A stretch of 64,000 bases of DNA from CAVYVZ01 sp963772065 (GTDB taxonomy: Bacteria > Acidobacteriota > Vicinamibacteria > Vicinamibacterales > UBA2999), in the NCBI GenBank assembly GCA_963772065.1, contig CAVYVZ010000005.1, forward strand, positions 62,001 through 126,000, in the 5' to 3' direction. A program made the translations under genes and the position numbers. Shown one piece after another: positions 25,315-35,233 of this stretch. Positions within the stretch are counted from its first letter, which is position 1; every line of letters begins with the position of its first letter. Under the pieces are notes generated by a model that made no database searches, was not told the DNA's origin, and saw only the letters and a program-made list of their open reading frames with translations.

Positions 25315-27977
25315 CCTTGGACCAGCGAACGAAGCACGCCGCCGAATCCCAGCTTGACCACGTCGAGGGCGCGCGTGTCGAGCTCGACGAACGCTCCACG
25401 CCGCAGGCCGGAGAACACCCGCTTGGCCACCTCGAGATGATCGAAGCGAAACCCGGTCGGGTGCGAATAGAACGCCAGCGTGTCCGTGCCGAGAAGCGGC
25501 GCCAGGTAGGAGAACCCGCCGTAGGTCCCGACAAACGCCTGGGCGTGTTTGATCACCTGCGTCTGCACGGTGAGGTTGTCTTCGGGACGCATCAGATGCT
25601 CGATGGTGTGCACGCGACCCTTGAACGCCGGCGCAAAGTCGTCGTGATCGTCGTAGCGATCAGCCGTATTGAGCAGCACGACATCGATGTGCTGCGTGAG
25701 CTCGGCGAGAAACGACGTGATGAACGCGCGGTTGTCGGGCGTGTCCGGCAGCGCGGTGTTGCCATAGAACTTCGCGGCGATGTAGCGCTCCGGCAGCTCA
25801 CCCCGCAACCGCCACGGCTCGAGCGGCGGAATGGCGCTGAACGAGGCAAACGACTCGATCAGCGTCACCGGCGCCCGCTGGAACCAGAAATGCTCGAAGA
25901 GGCGGTACATCTCCGACGGATGCAGCAGCTTCGCCCCGCTCAGCCCCCGCTTCGCGATGACGCGATCGATGATCTCAGTGTCGAAGGCGGACACGTGCAT
26001 GTGCTTGAGCCGCCCATGCTGCTCGTGAATCCGCTGCTCGTTCCTCCGGCGGAATTCGTCGGGCGAATAAAAGCCCAGCACGTCCTCGTAGTTCGTCGTC
26101 AGGTGCGTGTACCACGGGGCTGCGCCTCCCCGCGAGATGACGACGAGCTGCTCGTCGGTGAGATTCCCGTAGGCCTTGGCCCAGGCGAGAAAGGGGATCC
26201 AATACAAAAGCTCGAATCCCGTTTCCGACAGCCAGGGACCCGCAATAATCGGTCTGCCGCTGCGGCCGAGGAGCGTCACCAGCTCCCTGACCTCGTTGGC
26301 CTCTTCCACATCCCATCCCCACAGCCGCTTCGCGGGATCGCGATGTCGTCCCGGCTTCGGCGTGAGCGCCGAGGGAGGTGGCGCCAGAACGGCGCGCGTG
26401 CGGCCCGCGCGCAGGTGCTGGACGGCAAATCGCTTCAAGTCCTGGAGCACACGCCGCCGCCACGCCTTGTAGTCCTTGCGCAGCCGGTTGCGCGTGTGCT
26501 TGCGCCACAGCTGCGTCCGCAGCTGCAGCGCGATGGCCGCTGCCAGTGGATACAACGGCAGGCGAAGAATCACCGATCCGAAGCCGGCGCCCGCTGGAGG
26601 CGGCGCGGGCGCGGCGACAACGCGCTCCAGCGCGTCCACGAACCGCGGCGTCGCTGGGGCGTCGACGCCGAAGGGGCGGACGAAGCTCTCGGCGAATCGA
26701 CGGGCTTTGGGATCTCCGCCCCCCACGCCGGCGAGCGAATCGGCGAGGAGGACCACATGCTCGTCGAGCGACCGCGCCGCGCGCAGAAGCCCGCCGTTCA
26801 CTTCCAGCAGATAGTGAAAGTGAATCGTCCCTTCCTGATTGCGATCCGAGATCTCCGGCAGCAGGACCGTGTGCACGGGTTTCCCCACCACCGATGCTTC
26901 GATGAACGCGCTCGTGTTGAGGCCCACGACGGCCGCGCTGTAGTACATCGAATCGAAGTAGTCGTCCTTCGATTCCGCGTCGACCGGGTGCGCGCCCCAG
27001 AACGCCAGGTTCCGGTAGCCCGAGAGATCGGTCTGCTGCCATTCCTCCAGCCGAGCGGGATGCGGGCGGATGAGGATTCCGATCTCCGCCAGCCGCGGAT
27101 CGGCGCTCGACCGCAGGGCGTGAATCCAGTCGAGGACGAACGACGGCTCGTCGGCCGTACCGCGGAAGAGCGATGAGCACACGTACAGGACAAACGGCTT
27201 GTCGCTGCGGAGCCCGACACGCCCGCAGAATGCCTCACGGCCGCGCGCGGGGGCGCGTCCCCACCATTGGTCGTAGCATTGCGCACCGGTCATGAGCACG
27301 TGGTCGGCCGGCACTCCGTGCATCTCCACCGCTTCCGCGCGCTGGACCTCGTTCCACACGAGCACCGCGTCGGGCATCACGCGCAGCAGCGCCTTGCTGG
27401 AAAGATGATCCCAGCTGCCAACGGGCAGCACGGTGCGGCGGCCGAGCACCTTGGCGGCGCGCAGCAGATCCAGCTGCCGGGACCCGATGTCTACGAGCGG
27501 CGTGATCAGCACCGCGTCCGCCTCGTGTGAGGCGATGTAGCGTTCGAGGTCCCGGCTGCGCGGCAGGCCGCGCTCCAGGGCCCTGAGAAGGCGCGCCAGC
27601 CTCGCGCGCCCGCGGTCGGTTCGAAACACACGCAGCCCGAGCAGGGCGAGCAGCGCACGCGGAGCGCGGTCTCGCGCGCGATCGCCCAGATGCGGCGTGC
27701 TGGCGTATCGCGGTTCGAGGAAGCGCAGATAGTCGAGCGCATGGCGGAGACGCCGGGCCAGCTCCGACCACGCGCCCAGTGCACGCCCCGGCGCGTTGCC
27801 CATCGACAACTGATCCGGGTAGCGCGCCACCAGCCGCTCGACCATCTGGCGGCCGCCGAGCGCTTCCTCGACGTCGACCGCCATGTGGAGCCGGTGCCCG
27901 CGCGCGGCCAGTGCCTCGATGGCCGACTCGAAGTTGCGCAGGTACGACCAGTGCCGCGCAAAGAACAATAATTTCAT
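25311..27977 (-). CDS. Family A - family B fusion, putative bifunctional glycosyltransferase
   Basis: An 888-residue two-module protein. Residues 1-455 are family A: LLFFARHWSYLRNFES, PLVDIGSRQLDLL, SWDHLSSKAL (188), RPHP (304), DDYFDSMYYSAAVVGLNTSAFIEA (337-361), GTIHFHYL. A linker rich in basic residues with one short hydrophobic stretch spans about 460-560. Residues 575-880 are family B: IIAGPWLSETGFELLYW (577-593), SRGG, AAKFYGN, DTPDNRAF, FVGTYGGFSYLAP (814-826). Fusing two transferase-like modules suggests two consecutive additions. It is the first gene of the left minus-strand unit, starting at ATG 27977 next to a repeat-rich divergent gap. Confidence 0.65.
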   Translation of the reverse strand: MKLLFFARHWSYLRNFESAIEALAARGHRLHMAVDVEEALGGRQMVERLVARYPDQLSMGNAPGRALGAWSELARRLRHALDYLRFLEPRYASTPHLGDRARDRAPRALLALLGLRVFRTDRGRARLARLLRALERGLPRSRDLERYIASHEADAVLITPLVDIGSRQLDLLRAAKVLGRRTVLPVGSWDHLSSKALLRVMPDAVLVWNEVQRAEAVEMHGVPADHVLMTGAQCYDQWWGRAPARGREAFCGRVGLRSDKPFVLYVCSSLFRGTADEPSFVLDWIHALRSSADPRLAEIGILIRPHPARLEEWQQTDLSGYRNLAFWGAHPVDAESKDDYFDSMYYSAAVVGLNTSAFIEASVVGKPVHTVLLPEISDRNQEGTIHFHYLLEVNGGLLRAARSLDEHVVLLADSLAGVGGGDPKARRFAESFVRPFGVDAPATPRFVDALERVVAAPAPPPAGAGFGSVILRLPLYPLAAAIALQLRTQLWRKHTRNRLRKDYKAWRRRVLQDLKRFAVQHLRAGRTRAVLAPPPSALTPKPGRHRDPAKRLWGWDVEEANEVRELVTLLGRSGRPIIAGPWLSETGFELLYWIPFLAWAKAYGNLTDEQLVVISRGGAAPWYTHLTTNYEDVLGFYSPDEFRRRNEQRIHEQHGRLKHMHVSAFDTEIIDRVIAKRGLSGAKLLHPSEMYRLFEHFWFQRAPVTLIESFASFSAIPPLEPWRLRGELPERYIAAKFYGNTALPDTPDNRAFITSFLAELTQHIDVVLLNTADRYDDHDDFAPAFKGRVHTIEHLMRPEDNLTVQTQVIKHAQAFVGTYGGFSYLAPLLGTDTLAFYSHPTGFRFDHLEVAKRVFSGLRRGAFVELDTRALDVVKLGFGGVLRSLVQG

Positions 27978-28079
27978 TCAGTCATTCAGCGATTGGTGAT
28001 TCGTTGAGTGGTTGGATTCGTTGTTCGGATTCGTTGTTTCGTGATTCGCGCGATGTGACTCCGCTAGAATCACAATCCA
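27978..28079. promoter_or_regulatory. Divergent intergenic region with putative promoters
   Basis: A gap of about 100 bp between the minus-strand fusion gene (start 27977) and the plus-strand gene (start 28080), clearly AT-richer than its surroundings. On the plus strand TAGAAT at 28065-28070 is a good -10 match only 9 bases before the TTG start, which would place transcription initiation within a few bases of the start codon (near leaderless). No convincing -35 is seen. The left part is filled with GATTCGTTG repeats. It should serve both directions. Confidence 0.45.
27998..28048. repeat. Direct repeats GATTCGTTG
   Basis: GATTCGTTG occurs at 27998-28006, 28015-28023 and 28028-28036, with a partial copy GATTCG at 28043-28048. 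Starts are 17, 13 and 15 bases apart, so spacing is irregular. It is short low-complexity intergenic sequence, not a CRISPR array. Confidence 0.7.
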
Positions 28080-29513
28080 TTGCGAATTCTGTTTCTGGTC
28101 CACAATCTCGGTAAAACGCGCCACTTCGAGAGCGTGATCCGCGGCCTGACGGCGCGCGGCCACACGGTGGTCGTCGCCGCCGCTCGCAAGCGCAAGCCGC
28201 TGAGGCCGACCAAGAGCCTGCACGACGACCCGCGCGTCGAGGTGATTGCGTGCCCCACCAAACGCGTCGATGGATGGCAGGACGTCGCCCTGGCCGTGCG
28301 GCGCGCGCGCGATTACGTGCGATTCCTCGACCCGCGCTACGCGCGCTCCTCCAAGCTGGCGGCCCGCGCCGCCGACTACGCGCCGGAGGGCTGGAACAGC
28401 GCGCTGGATCGGTATCCGTTCCTTCGCCGGCACTGGCGGCTGACACAGCGCGCCCTCGCGCTGGTCGAGGCGGTCATGCCGACCGAGCGATACTTCGAGC
28501 TGTTCCTGAAGGCCGAGCGCGCCGATCTCTTGCTCGTGACGCCGCTCATCGACTTCGGGTCGTATCAGACGGACTACGTGAAGGCCGCGCACCGCATCGG
28601 CCTCCCTGTCGCGTTTCTTCCGTTCAGCTGGGACAACCTGACCAACCGGGGGCTGATTCGCGTGGCGCCGGACCGCGTGCTCGTGTGGAACGAGCACCAG
28701 CGGCGCGAGGCCGTGGAGCTGCACGACGTTCCCGCCGATCGCGTGATCGTCACGGGGGCGCCCCGCTTCGACGAGTTCTTCGCGCTGCGCCCTTCGACCT
28801 CGCGCGAGGAGTTCTGCGCTCGGATCGGACTCGACCCGTCGCGCCCGCTCATTCTGTATACCTGCTCGTCGAATTTCGTCGCGCCGCGCGAGGTGGAGTT
28901 CGTTCGCCGCTGGATCGCCGAGCTTCGGGCGTCGGACCAGCCGGTGCTGCGCGCGTGCGGCGTGCTCGTGCGCCCGCATCCGGCGCATCGGGAGCAATGG
29001 GCGGCGACGGACTTGTCCGACCTTCCCGGTGTCGCGCTCTGGTACGAGCAGTCCGAGATGAACGCCGACCAGGGCCTCTACGACTCCCTGCACCACGCGG
29101 CCGCCGTGGTCGGATTGAACACCAGCGCGATGATCGAAGCCGCCATCGTCGGGCGCGGCGTGTACACGATCGCCGCCGAGGAGTTCGCCGGGGGGCAGGG
29201 CGGGACGCTGCACTTTCAGTACCTGCTCGTCGAGCACGGTGGCGTGGTGCGGCTGGCCAGCTCGTTCGCAGAGCATGTCAGTCAGCTCGCGGCCGGCGTG
29301 AGCGGCGATCCGGCCGCGCTCGAGCGCTGCCGCCGGTTCGTGGAATCGTTCGCACGCCCGCGTGGTCTCGACCGGCCCGCCGCGCCGATCATGGTCGACG
29401 AAATCGAGCTCACCGCGAGGATTCGCAAGCGCCGCCGCAGCGGCTCGCCCTGGCACTACCCTCTCCGGTTGGCGCTGCTCGCCGCGGCGAAGGCCCGTTT
29501 CGCGCGCCCCTGA
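28080..29513 (+). CDS. Family A GT-B-like glycosyltransferase, inverted relative to the locus
   Basis: A 477-residue stand-alone family A protein and the only complete plus-strand gene. Motifs: ILFLVHNLGKTRHFES, TPLIDFGSYQTDYVKAAHR, PFSWDNLTNRGLI, VLVWNEHQRREAVELHD, VTGAPRFDEFF, RPHPAHREQW, YDSLHHAAAVVGLNTSAMIEAAIVG, GTLHFQYL. Closest by eye to the N-terminal module of the 48817 protein (shared SYQTDYVKAAHR and FSWDNLTN). It uses TTG at 28080 with no clear ribosome site and a TAGAAT box 9 bases before, so translation may be leaderless. Its 3' end overlaps the convergent gene at 29456 by 58 bp. Confidence 0.65.
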   Translation: MRILFLVHNLGKTRHFESVIRGLTARGHTVVVAAARKRKPLRPTKSLHDDPRVEVIACPTKRVDGWQDVALAVRRARDYVRFLDPRYARSSKLAARAADYAPEGWNSALDRYPFLRRHWRLTQRALALVEAVMPTERYFELFLKAERADLLLVTPLIDFGSYQTDYVKAAHRIGLPVAFLPFSWDNLTNRGLIRVAPDRVLVWNEHQRREAVELHDVPADRVIVTGAPRFDEFFALRPSTSREEFCARIGLDPSRPLILYTCSSNFVAPREVEFVRRWIAELRASDQPVLRACGVLVRPHPAHREQWAATDLSDLPGVALWYEQSEMNADQGLYDSLHHAAAVVGLNTSAMIEAAIVGRGVYTIAAEEFAGGQGGTLHFQYLLVEHGGVVRLASSFAEHVSQLAAGVSGDPAALERCRRFVESFARPRGLDRPAAPIMVDEIELTARIRKRRRSGSPWHYPLRLALLAAAKARFARP

Positions 29514-31270
29514 GCGCGCTTCCACCGCCGGCCGAGCGTCTTGACCGCCGCGCGCGAGGACTCGTACCAGGCGCGCCGGACGTTGCGCCGCGATCGCTTG
29601 ATTGCGAGGCGCAGGCGCTCACGAACGGCCGTCCGCGTCCAGTACGCGACGGCCGCGATCCAGACGGCCGTCGTCACGAACGGCCGCGTGACATAGACCC
29701 ACAGCGGCCGATCCTCCGCGAGGACGCGCGCGATACGCGCCAGCACGAACGCGACCGGACGGCCCGCCGAGATGAGCCAGGTGTCGGTGCGCGAAGTCAG
29801 CCGGGGCATCTGCCGCAGCTCATCGATCGCGCGGACGAACAACGGCGCCACCGGCGTATCGATGCCGTGAGGCCGGATGAACCAGCGAACGAACGCGCGG
29901 TTCGCCGCGGCCGCGGTCGACGCATCGCCGAGGGCGGCCGAGAGCTGCTGCACGTGCTCGTCCAGCGTGGCGGCAACCTGCACCAATCCGCCGGTCGACT
30001 GCGCGATGTGCCGGAAATGCAGCGTGCCCGCCTGTGCGTGCGCGAACTCGGGAGCACAGATGGTCAACACCGGTCGATTGAGGATGCCAGCCTCGAGCTG
30101 CGCGCTCGTGTTGATGCCGACGACCGCCGCGCTGTAGTAGAGCGAATCGAAGTAGTCGCGCCGGAAATCGGGGTCGTTCGGATCGGTGCCAATCGGGGGC
30201 CAGAGCGCGACATTGCCGAAGTCCGCGGCGTCGAACGTCCGCCACTGGCGTGAGTTGGCGGGGTGCGGACGAATGAGCGCTCCGAGGTGCGCGACCTCCG
30301 GGTTGTCGCTCGCGCGCAGCGCCGAGATCCAGCGCTCGGCAAACGGGACCTCGTCGGGTGCGATGAACATCGACGATCCCACGTAGAGCACGAACGGACG
30401 ATCCCGATGGAGTCCAACGGCGCGGCAGAAGTCCTCGCGCGAGCGACTGGGCTCGCCGTCGAACCACTGATCGAACAGCTGCGCACCGGTGATGACCACC
30501 TGTCCGGGCGCGACGCCGTGCAGGTCGACCGCCTCGCGCTTCTGCGCCTCGTTCCAGACGACCACGTGATCCGGGATCACACGGATCAGCCCCTTGCTCG
30601 TCAGGTTGTCCCAGCTGGCGACGCAGAGTGCGCTGCGAACCCCCTGCTGCCGGGCGGCCTTGACGTAATCGACCTGTTGCGACCCGAGCTCGATGAGCGG
30701 CGTGACCAGCAGCAGATCCGGGTCGTGCTCGCGCAGGAACTCCTCGAGCGCGGGGCTCACCGGGATCAGGCGCTCCAGCGCGCGCAGCATCGAACCGAAC
30801 CACCGCCGTGCCGGCGCGCCGCCCGCGAGGACCCGCCCGACGAGCGTTCTGTAGATGCGCGGGAGCCGTTTCTCGGCGCGGTCGCGAAGCTTCACCGCAT
30901 CGGCGAACGCCGGCTCGAAGAAGCGCAGGTAATCGAGGAGCAGCCGAACGGTCGTCGCGAGGCTCTCCCACGTCTCCTGCCGCCGCTCTCGCGCGGTGGC
31001 CGGCCTGTGCGGGTCGCCGCTGCGAGTGGCGGAGCGATCCGCGCGCGCCAGGAAATCGCGGACGCTTTCCGCACGAGGCGGGGTGGTGCCGCACGTAATG
31101 CGATCGGAGCTCGACGCCAGCCGCTGAGCCGTGACGTCCTCGCCCAACTTGCTTCTGTTGATCTCGAACGCGACGTGCACGTGATGGCCCGCTGCCGCGA
31201 GCGCGTGCAGGGCCCCTTCGTAGTACCGGATGAATCCGGGGTGCAGCATCACGAACAGGATCCGGCTCAC
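29456..31270 (-). CDS. Family A GT-B-like glycosyltransferase with C-terminal hydrophobic/basic tail
   Basis: A 604-residue family A protein. It has ILFVMLHPGFIRYYEGAL at the N-terminus, an unusual polar insertion of about 40 residues (around 55-110), then TPLIELGSQQVDYVKAAR, SWDNLTSKGLI, VVWNEAQKREAV, VTGAQLFDQWF (ITGA in this copy), RPHPANSRQW, DYFDSLYYSAAVVGINTSAQLEAGI and GTLHFRHI. The last 110 residues contain a hydrophobic stretch (TTAVWIAAVAYW) and a strongly basic tail, possibly a membrane-surface anchor. GTG at 31270 overlaps the upstream stop (GTGA). It ends tail-to-tail with the plus-strand gene, overlapping by 58 bp. Confidence 0.65.
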   Translation of the reverse strand: MSRILFVMLHPGFIRYYEGALHALAAAGHHVHVAFEINRSKLGEDVTAQRLASSSDRITCGTTPPRAESVRDFLARADRSATRSGDPHRPATARERRQETWESLATTVRLLLDYLRFFEPAFADAVKLRDRAEKRLPRIYRTLVGRVLAGGAPARRWFGSMLRALERLIPVSPALEEFLREHDPDLLLVTPLIELGSQQVDYVKAARQQGVRSALCVASWDNLTSKGLIRVIPDHVVVWNEAQKREAVDLHGVAPGQVVITGAQLFDQWFDGEPSRSREDFCRAVGLHRDRPFVLYVGSSMFIAPDEVPFAERWISALRASDNPEVAHLGALIRPHPANSRQWRTFDAADFGNVALWPPIGTDPNDPDFRRDYFDSLYYSAAVVGINTSAQLEAGILNRPVLTICAPEFAHAQAGTLHFRHIAQSTGGLVQVAATLDEHVQQLSAALGDASTAAAANRAFVRWFIRPHGIDTPVAPLFVRAIDELRQMPRLTSRTDTWLISAGRPVAFVLARIARVLAEDRPLWVYVTRPFVTTAVWIAAVAYWTRTAVRERLRLAIKRSRRNVRRAWYESSRAAVKTLGRRWKRAQGRAKRAFAAASSANRRG

Positions 31271-32116
31271 GCGGGAATCTCCGCCTGGACGCGCGCGAGC
31301 CGCCCGTCGCCGATGAATCCGTCCACCGGACCCCACTGGGCGACGTGCCGAACGCGCGGCGCCAACAACTCACCCGCCATGACCGCCGCAGCGCGATACC
31401 GCTTCTGCCCCTCGGCCTCGCGCCAGCCGTTTGCGAGCCCGTCCAGCATTTCGATCGCGGCATCGCGAATCTGGTCGCGTGTGTTGTCGCGGTAGCCGAT
31501 GTTGCGCAGGTTGCGGTAGTAGCTTTCGGCGAGCCAGTCGTGAGGCGTCAGCACCCGGCCGGTGTCGAGATCGATCGCCGTCTTCAGCAGATAGATGCCG
31601 TGCTCGCGGACGGGATAGCACGTGAACGCGTCGGTGGCGTTCACCGTAACCGTCGGGGTGTTCGCGGCGTAGGCGAGCTGCTGCGCCTCGGAGCTGTCAC
31701 ACAGGAGGAACGCACACGAGCGCAGCAGATACGCGTCGCGTGTGCGGTCCTGTTGCAGCCGCACCACCGCGTAGCCGCGAGAGTCGAGCATCGCCACGGC
31801 GTCGTCGAAGGCGTCGTGACGGCCCCGAACGTCTGCGGCAACGAACGGTTGCCCGGGCCGAAGGCCGAGTCGTTCGGCAGCCGCACGCCCGGAGCGTGCC
31901 TCGTCCTCCGGCAGCTGCGTGGCAGCCCGCATCCGCACGAGCGTGCGCGGAAACGGCGAGACGGGTACTGTCACGTTGCGATCGATCGAGTGCTCGCTGC
32001 GCCGCCGTACGCAGGCGCGTCCGCAGGTCGAACGGCAGCCTCTCGTCTCCCGCGTGCCGTCGAAGCTCGCGGTGCATCTCCCTCCAGAAGGTCGAGAGGG
32101 GCATTGCCAGGCTCAC
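31267..32116 (-). pseudogene. Putative glycosyltransferase (TIGR04372-like) with an early frameshift
   Basis: The long intact part (31267-31974) encodes VAADVRGRHDAFDDAVAMLDSRGYAVVRL, FLLCDSSEAQQLAYAANTPTVTVNATDAF and HDWLAESYYRNLRNIGYRDN, resembling the C-terminal half of the TIGR04372 group of putative glycosyltransferases; I hold that loosely. Upstream the coding signal continues in another frame from GTG 32116 (GTGA with the preceding gene): AMPLSTFWREMHREL and RTRLRTAAQRALDRS. The join is near 31980-31987, where GATC is tandemly duplicated; removing one copy would restore one frame (LDRNVTVPVS). If the shift is real, translation could restart at GTG 31974 and give a 235-residue product. 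Confidence 0.55.
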
Positions 32117-34255
32117 GCCGACGGCGTCTCCCCGCGGCCGCGAAGGCCGAGGCGATGGGTGAGCATCAGAACTTCGTAGAGCGCGCGACGCGCGGCGCGG
32201 CGCAGCCTGCCGCGCGCGACGCGCGCACCCACCAGCGTGTTGTACACGGCGTGATGGTAGTGATGCCGCGTCATCTTCTTCGCCCAGACCACGTTGTTGA
32301 TTCCGCGACCCACGGCGTGTGAGGTGTCGGTCTTCCGGAGGTGCCGCCACGCATAGGTGACCTGATACCGCGCGAGCATCCGCGCCCATTGCGCCCGCCC
32401 GACGGCTGCCGCGCCGGTGCGGCGATCGGCGTACTCCCGCCAGAGCACCAGCGTGTGCTGCAGCCACGGAGGCCAGACGAACCAGCGAGGCTCCGTTCCC
32501 GGCAGCATCAGCGTTGTGCTCTGCCGCTCGACGCTCGCGGCGTGGGAGCGCCGCCGGAACCAGAGCACCTCCGGCACCTGGCGAATGCGTCCCTGCAATG
32601 TCAGCTCGGCGATCAGCAGCCGATCGGGACGCAGGACCGGCCGGAAAATACCCGCCTGCCGCAGCGCATCGATGCGCATGAGGCCGTAGACCATGTCGCC
32701 CGGCGCCGACGCCTTCATGGCAGAAGTGTTTCCAGCGGGCGCCGAGATCGTCGTACCTGGCCGTATCGAACAGGCGATGACCTTTGTCGATCTCGTCACC
32801 ATCCGGCGAGACCCGCCGCGTGATCGGGTACGCCAGCACGGCGCCCGAATCTTCGTCGAGCTCCGTGAGAAGCCTCTCCAGCCAGCGCGGATGCCACCAG
32901 TCGTGATCGCTTACCCATGCGAAGTATTCCGCCGAAGGGCACTGGCCGGCCGCGATCTCGACAACCTCCCGCCATGTGGCGATCATGGCCTGCCGCGCGG
33001 CGTGCCTGACATAGCGGACACGCGGATCCCTCCCGACGTACTGGCGCGCGACCTCCTCCGTTTCATCCGTCGATGCATCGTCCAGGAGCACGAGCGAGAA
33101 ATCGGTCCAGGTCTGCGCCAGCAGCGATTCGAGGGCGTGCGGCAGGTGGCGCGCGTTGTTATAGAGCGTCATCCCGAGCACGACGCGCGGGCCCGAGGGC
33201 GCGCCGCTCGAAACCGTCGCACCCGTGCCTGCTCCAGCGCGCGCCGGCCGCCGTGCGGCGGGATCGAGCCGGCCGACCATGTGGCGATATCTCGGCTCCG
33301 CGGCGTCGACCGTCCGCGGCGCCTTGGGCGGCTTCTTCATGGCGAACGTGTAGTCGCTGTCGAGCACCGGCACCTCGGTCAGGCGGTACCAGTCCGACAG
33401 TGCCTCGCTGACGCTCACCAGCTCCGTGTTGTAGAGCGAACGCTCACGATTGAGGCTGTACAGCAGCGGGCAACCGGCCGAGGCCGCCATGGCGGCATAG
33501 CCACGCACCTGCGCATCCGTCATCTCCTGAAACGAGACCATGTTGACCACGAGGTCCAGCGGCAGAGCGGAGACGAGACGCGACAGCGTGTGGGGGACGA
33601 ACACGAAATCGGCGTCACGCCACCCTTCGAGGGTCGCGGCGTCATCCGTCCCCGCGAAGAGGATCTTCGCGTCGGGAAACACGAGGCCAAGGTAGCTGGC
33701 GGAAAACAGGAACAACTCCGGGAAGTCGACGATCACGTAGGTCGCGCGCGGAAAGAGGGCCTTGAACTGATAGGCAAATCCTCCCCAGCCCGCGCCGATC
33801 TCGCAGACGAGCGGGCGATCGATGCCGCGGATCGCGCCCAGGACCCCGCCGCGCTCCATTCCGATCAACACCTCGTAGAACTTCAGCGTGTCGACATTGA
33901 AGATGCGGCCGCCAATGTGGTACCCAAAGCCGCCGAGCGCGGGCGACTCAGGAACCAGCAGCTTGTCGCCACCCAGCGCGCGAAGTTCCTCCAGCCGGCC
34001 CTCGAAGAGCTCCCGGCGGCCGTCGTTCTTGTTGCGATAGTCGTACGGCCGGACGTTGGTGATGTGAAACGCGTGATGCCGCAGCTTCCGGACGATGAGC
34101 GGCGTGGCGTCGATCATGTAGTCGATGTTCTCGAGCTCCTCCGCCCAGTACGCGCTCGGGCGGGCCGCGCCGGGCGCGCCTTTCATCCGCAGCACGGCGT
34201 CGCGCGCGCGCGCGTACGACTGGAACTCGGGCGTCGCTCTGAGTTCGTCGGTCAT
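32113..34255 (-). pseudogene. Sugar O-methyltransferase - family 2 glycosyltransferase fusion, one frameshift
   Basis: Residues 1-340 are a NanM-like putative sugar O-methyltransferase: FHITNVRPYDYR, LGGFGYHIGGRIFNVDTLKFYEVL, SAM site CEIGAGWGGFAYQFK (151-165), DFPELFLFSASYLG, VNMVSFQEMTDAQV. From about 350 follows a GT2 domain: VLGMTLYNNARHLPHALESLL, VLLDDASTDETE, and EYFAWVSDHDWWHPRWL, whose DHD is the metal-site equivalent. Near 32698-32735 the frame shifts by one base: GARWKHF in one frame, GDMVYGLMRIDALRQAGIFRPVL in the other, lining up with GT2 paralogues at 51225 and 56559. Total length is 714 codons plus one base. If the shift is real, about 210 C-terminal residues are lost. Confidence 0.75.
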
Positions 34256-35233
34256 GCGTCTTCAGCCGGACCGGGCGGCGCGGACGCGGGCTCGCCAGCC
34301 GTGTACGGCGGCAGGTCGCGGGTATCCAGACGCGGCAGCTCGAATGGGTCGTCGCGGCCGATCTCGATCCGGCGGCGCTCGGTGTTGAAGGCCACCGAAT
34401 AGCCGGATGCCGCAAGAATACGCCGCGTGTCGTTCGTGTACGTCCTGGGGCCGCCCCACGGATAACAGAACGGAACGCGCCGCTGTCCCGTGAGCCCCCG
34501 GATCCAGGGCACGCCGTCCCGAAGCTCGGCCTCCTGCTCAGCGCTCGCCAGGCGCGAGAGCATGCGATGCGATCGCGTGTGGTAGCCGAAGATCATGCCG
34601 GCGCGCGCCATCTCGGCAATCATCGGCTCACGCAGATACAGCTCGCCGGGCGAACGCGTCCTCCGCACCGATGTGGCGCGCGAACAGCGTATCCAGGACG
34701 CGGTCGGCCTCTTCGAAGGACAGCTCGTAATTCAAGAGGTTCTTGATGGCGCGCTCGTCGGCATGCTCCCAGCGATCCGCGCCAAACACACGCGCGCGCC
34801 CGGCGCCGTCGGCGGCCGCAAGCGCCGGTTCACAGGCCTCGAGCACCGCCTTCGCAAACGCGTCGGCGCCGAGCCGTGCCAGCAGGAGGTGCGTCTTGTG
34901 CACGCCGAGCACGCGCGGCGCGGGGCCGCACGTATCGTGTGCGAGAAAGAAGACCCCGCTCAGCCCGCGCTGCCGCAGCGCGGGGAGCACGGACGCATAG
35001 TGGTCGACGAACCCGTCATCGAACGTGAGCAAGGCCGCGTTCGTCGGCAGCGACGAACGGCCGTCCATGGCTGCTTCGAGCTCGGCCAGCTCGATCACGT
35101 GGTACTCACGCTCGAGCCAGTCGAGCTGCTGCTCGAACAGCTCCGGCGGAAGTGCCCGAATTGCAGGGAACCCGGTGGCGGCGCTGTCGCGCACGTAGTG
35201 GTACATCACCACCATGCACGTCGCCGCGCTCAC
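34252..35233 (-). pseudogene. Polysaccharide deacetylase, split by one frameshift
   Basis: NodB-homology deacetylase. The N-terminal half (from GTG 35233) has VVMYHYVRDS, LEREYHVIELAELE and LLTFDDGFVDHYASVLPAL, where the two Asp include the catalytic and metal residues. The C-terminal half, in another frame, has GMIFGYHTRSHRMLSRL (the metal-binding H-x3-H), VPFCYPWGGPRTYTND and ILAASGYSVAFNT. The join lies near 34645-34652 and needs removal of one base (from AEDAFAR to GELYLREP). All catalytic motifs exist, divided between the frames. It would N-deacetylate an amino sugar in a glycan or lipid-linked intermediate. A TGA in the first frame ends the upstream half at 34628. Confidence 0.8.

Noticed and set aside
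27998..28048. Possible CRISPR-like repeats
   Set aside because: The unit is only 9 bases, spacing is irregular and too short for spacers, and no cas genes are near.
29456..29513. Misannotation of one of two convergent genes at their 58 bp overlap
   Set aside because: Both have strong family A homology through most of their length; only the tails overlap, and both stops are clear.
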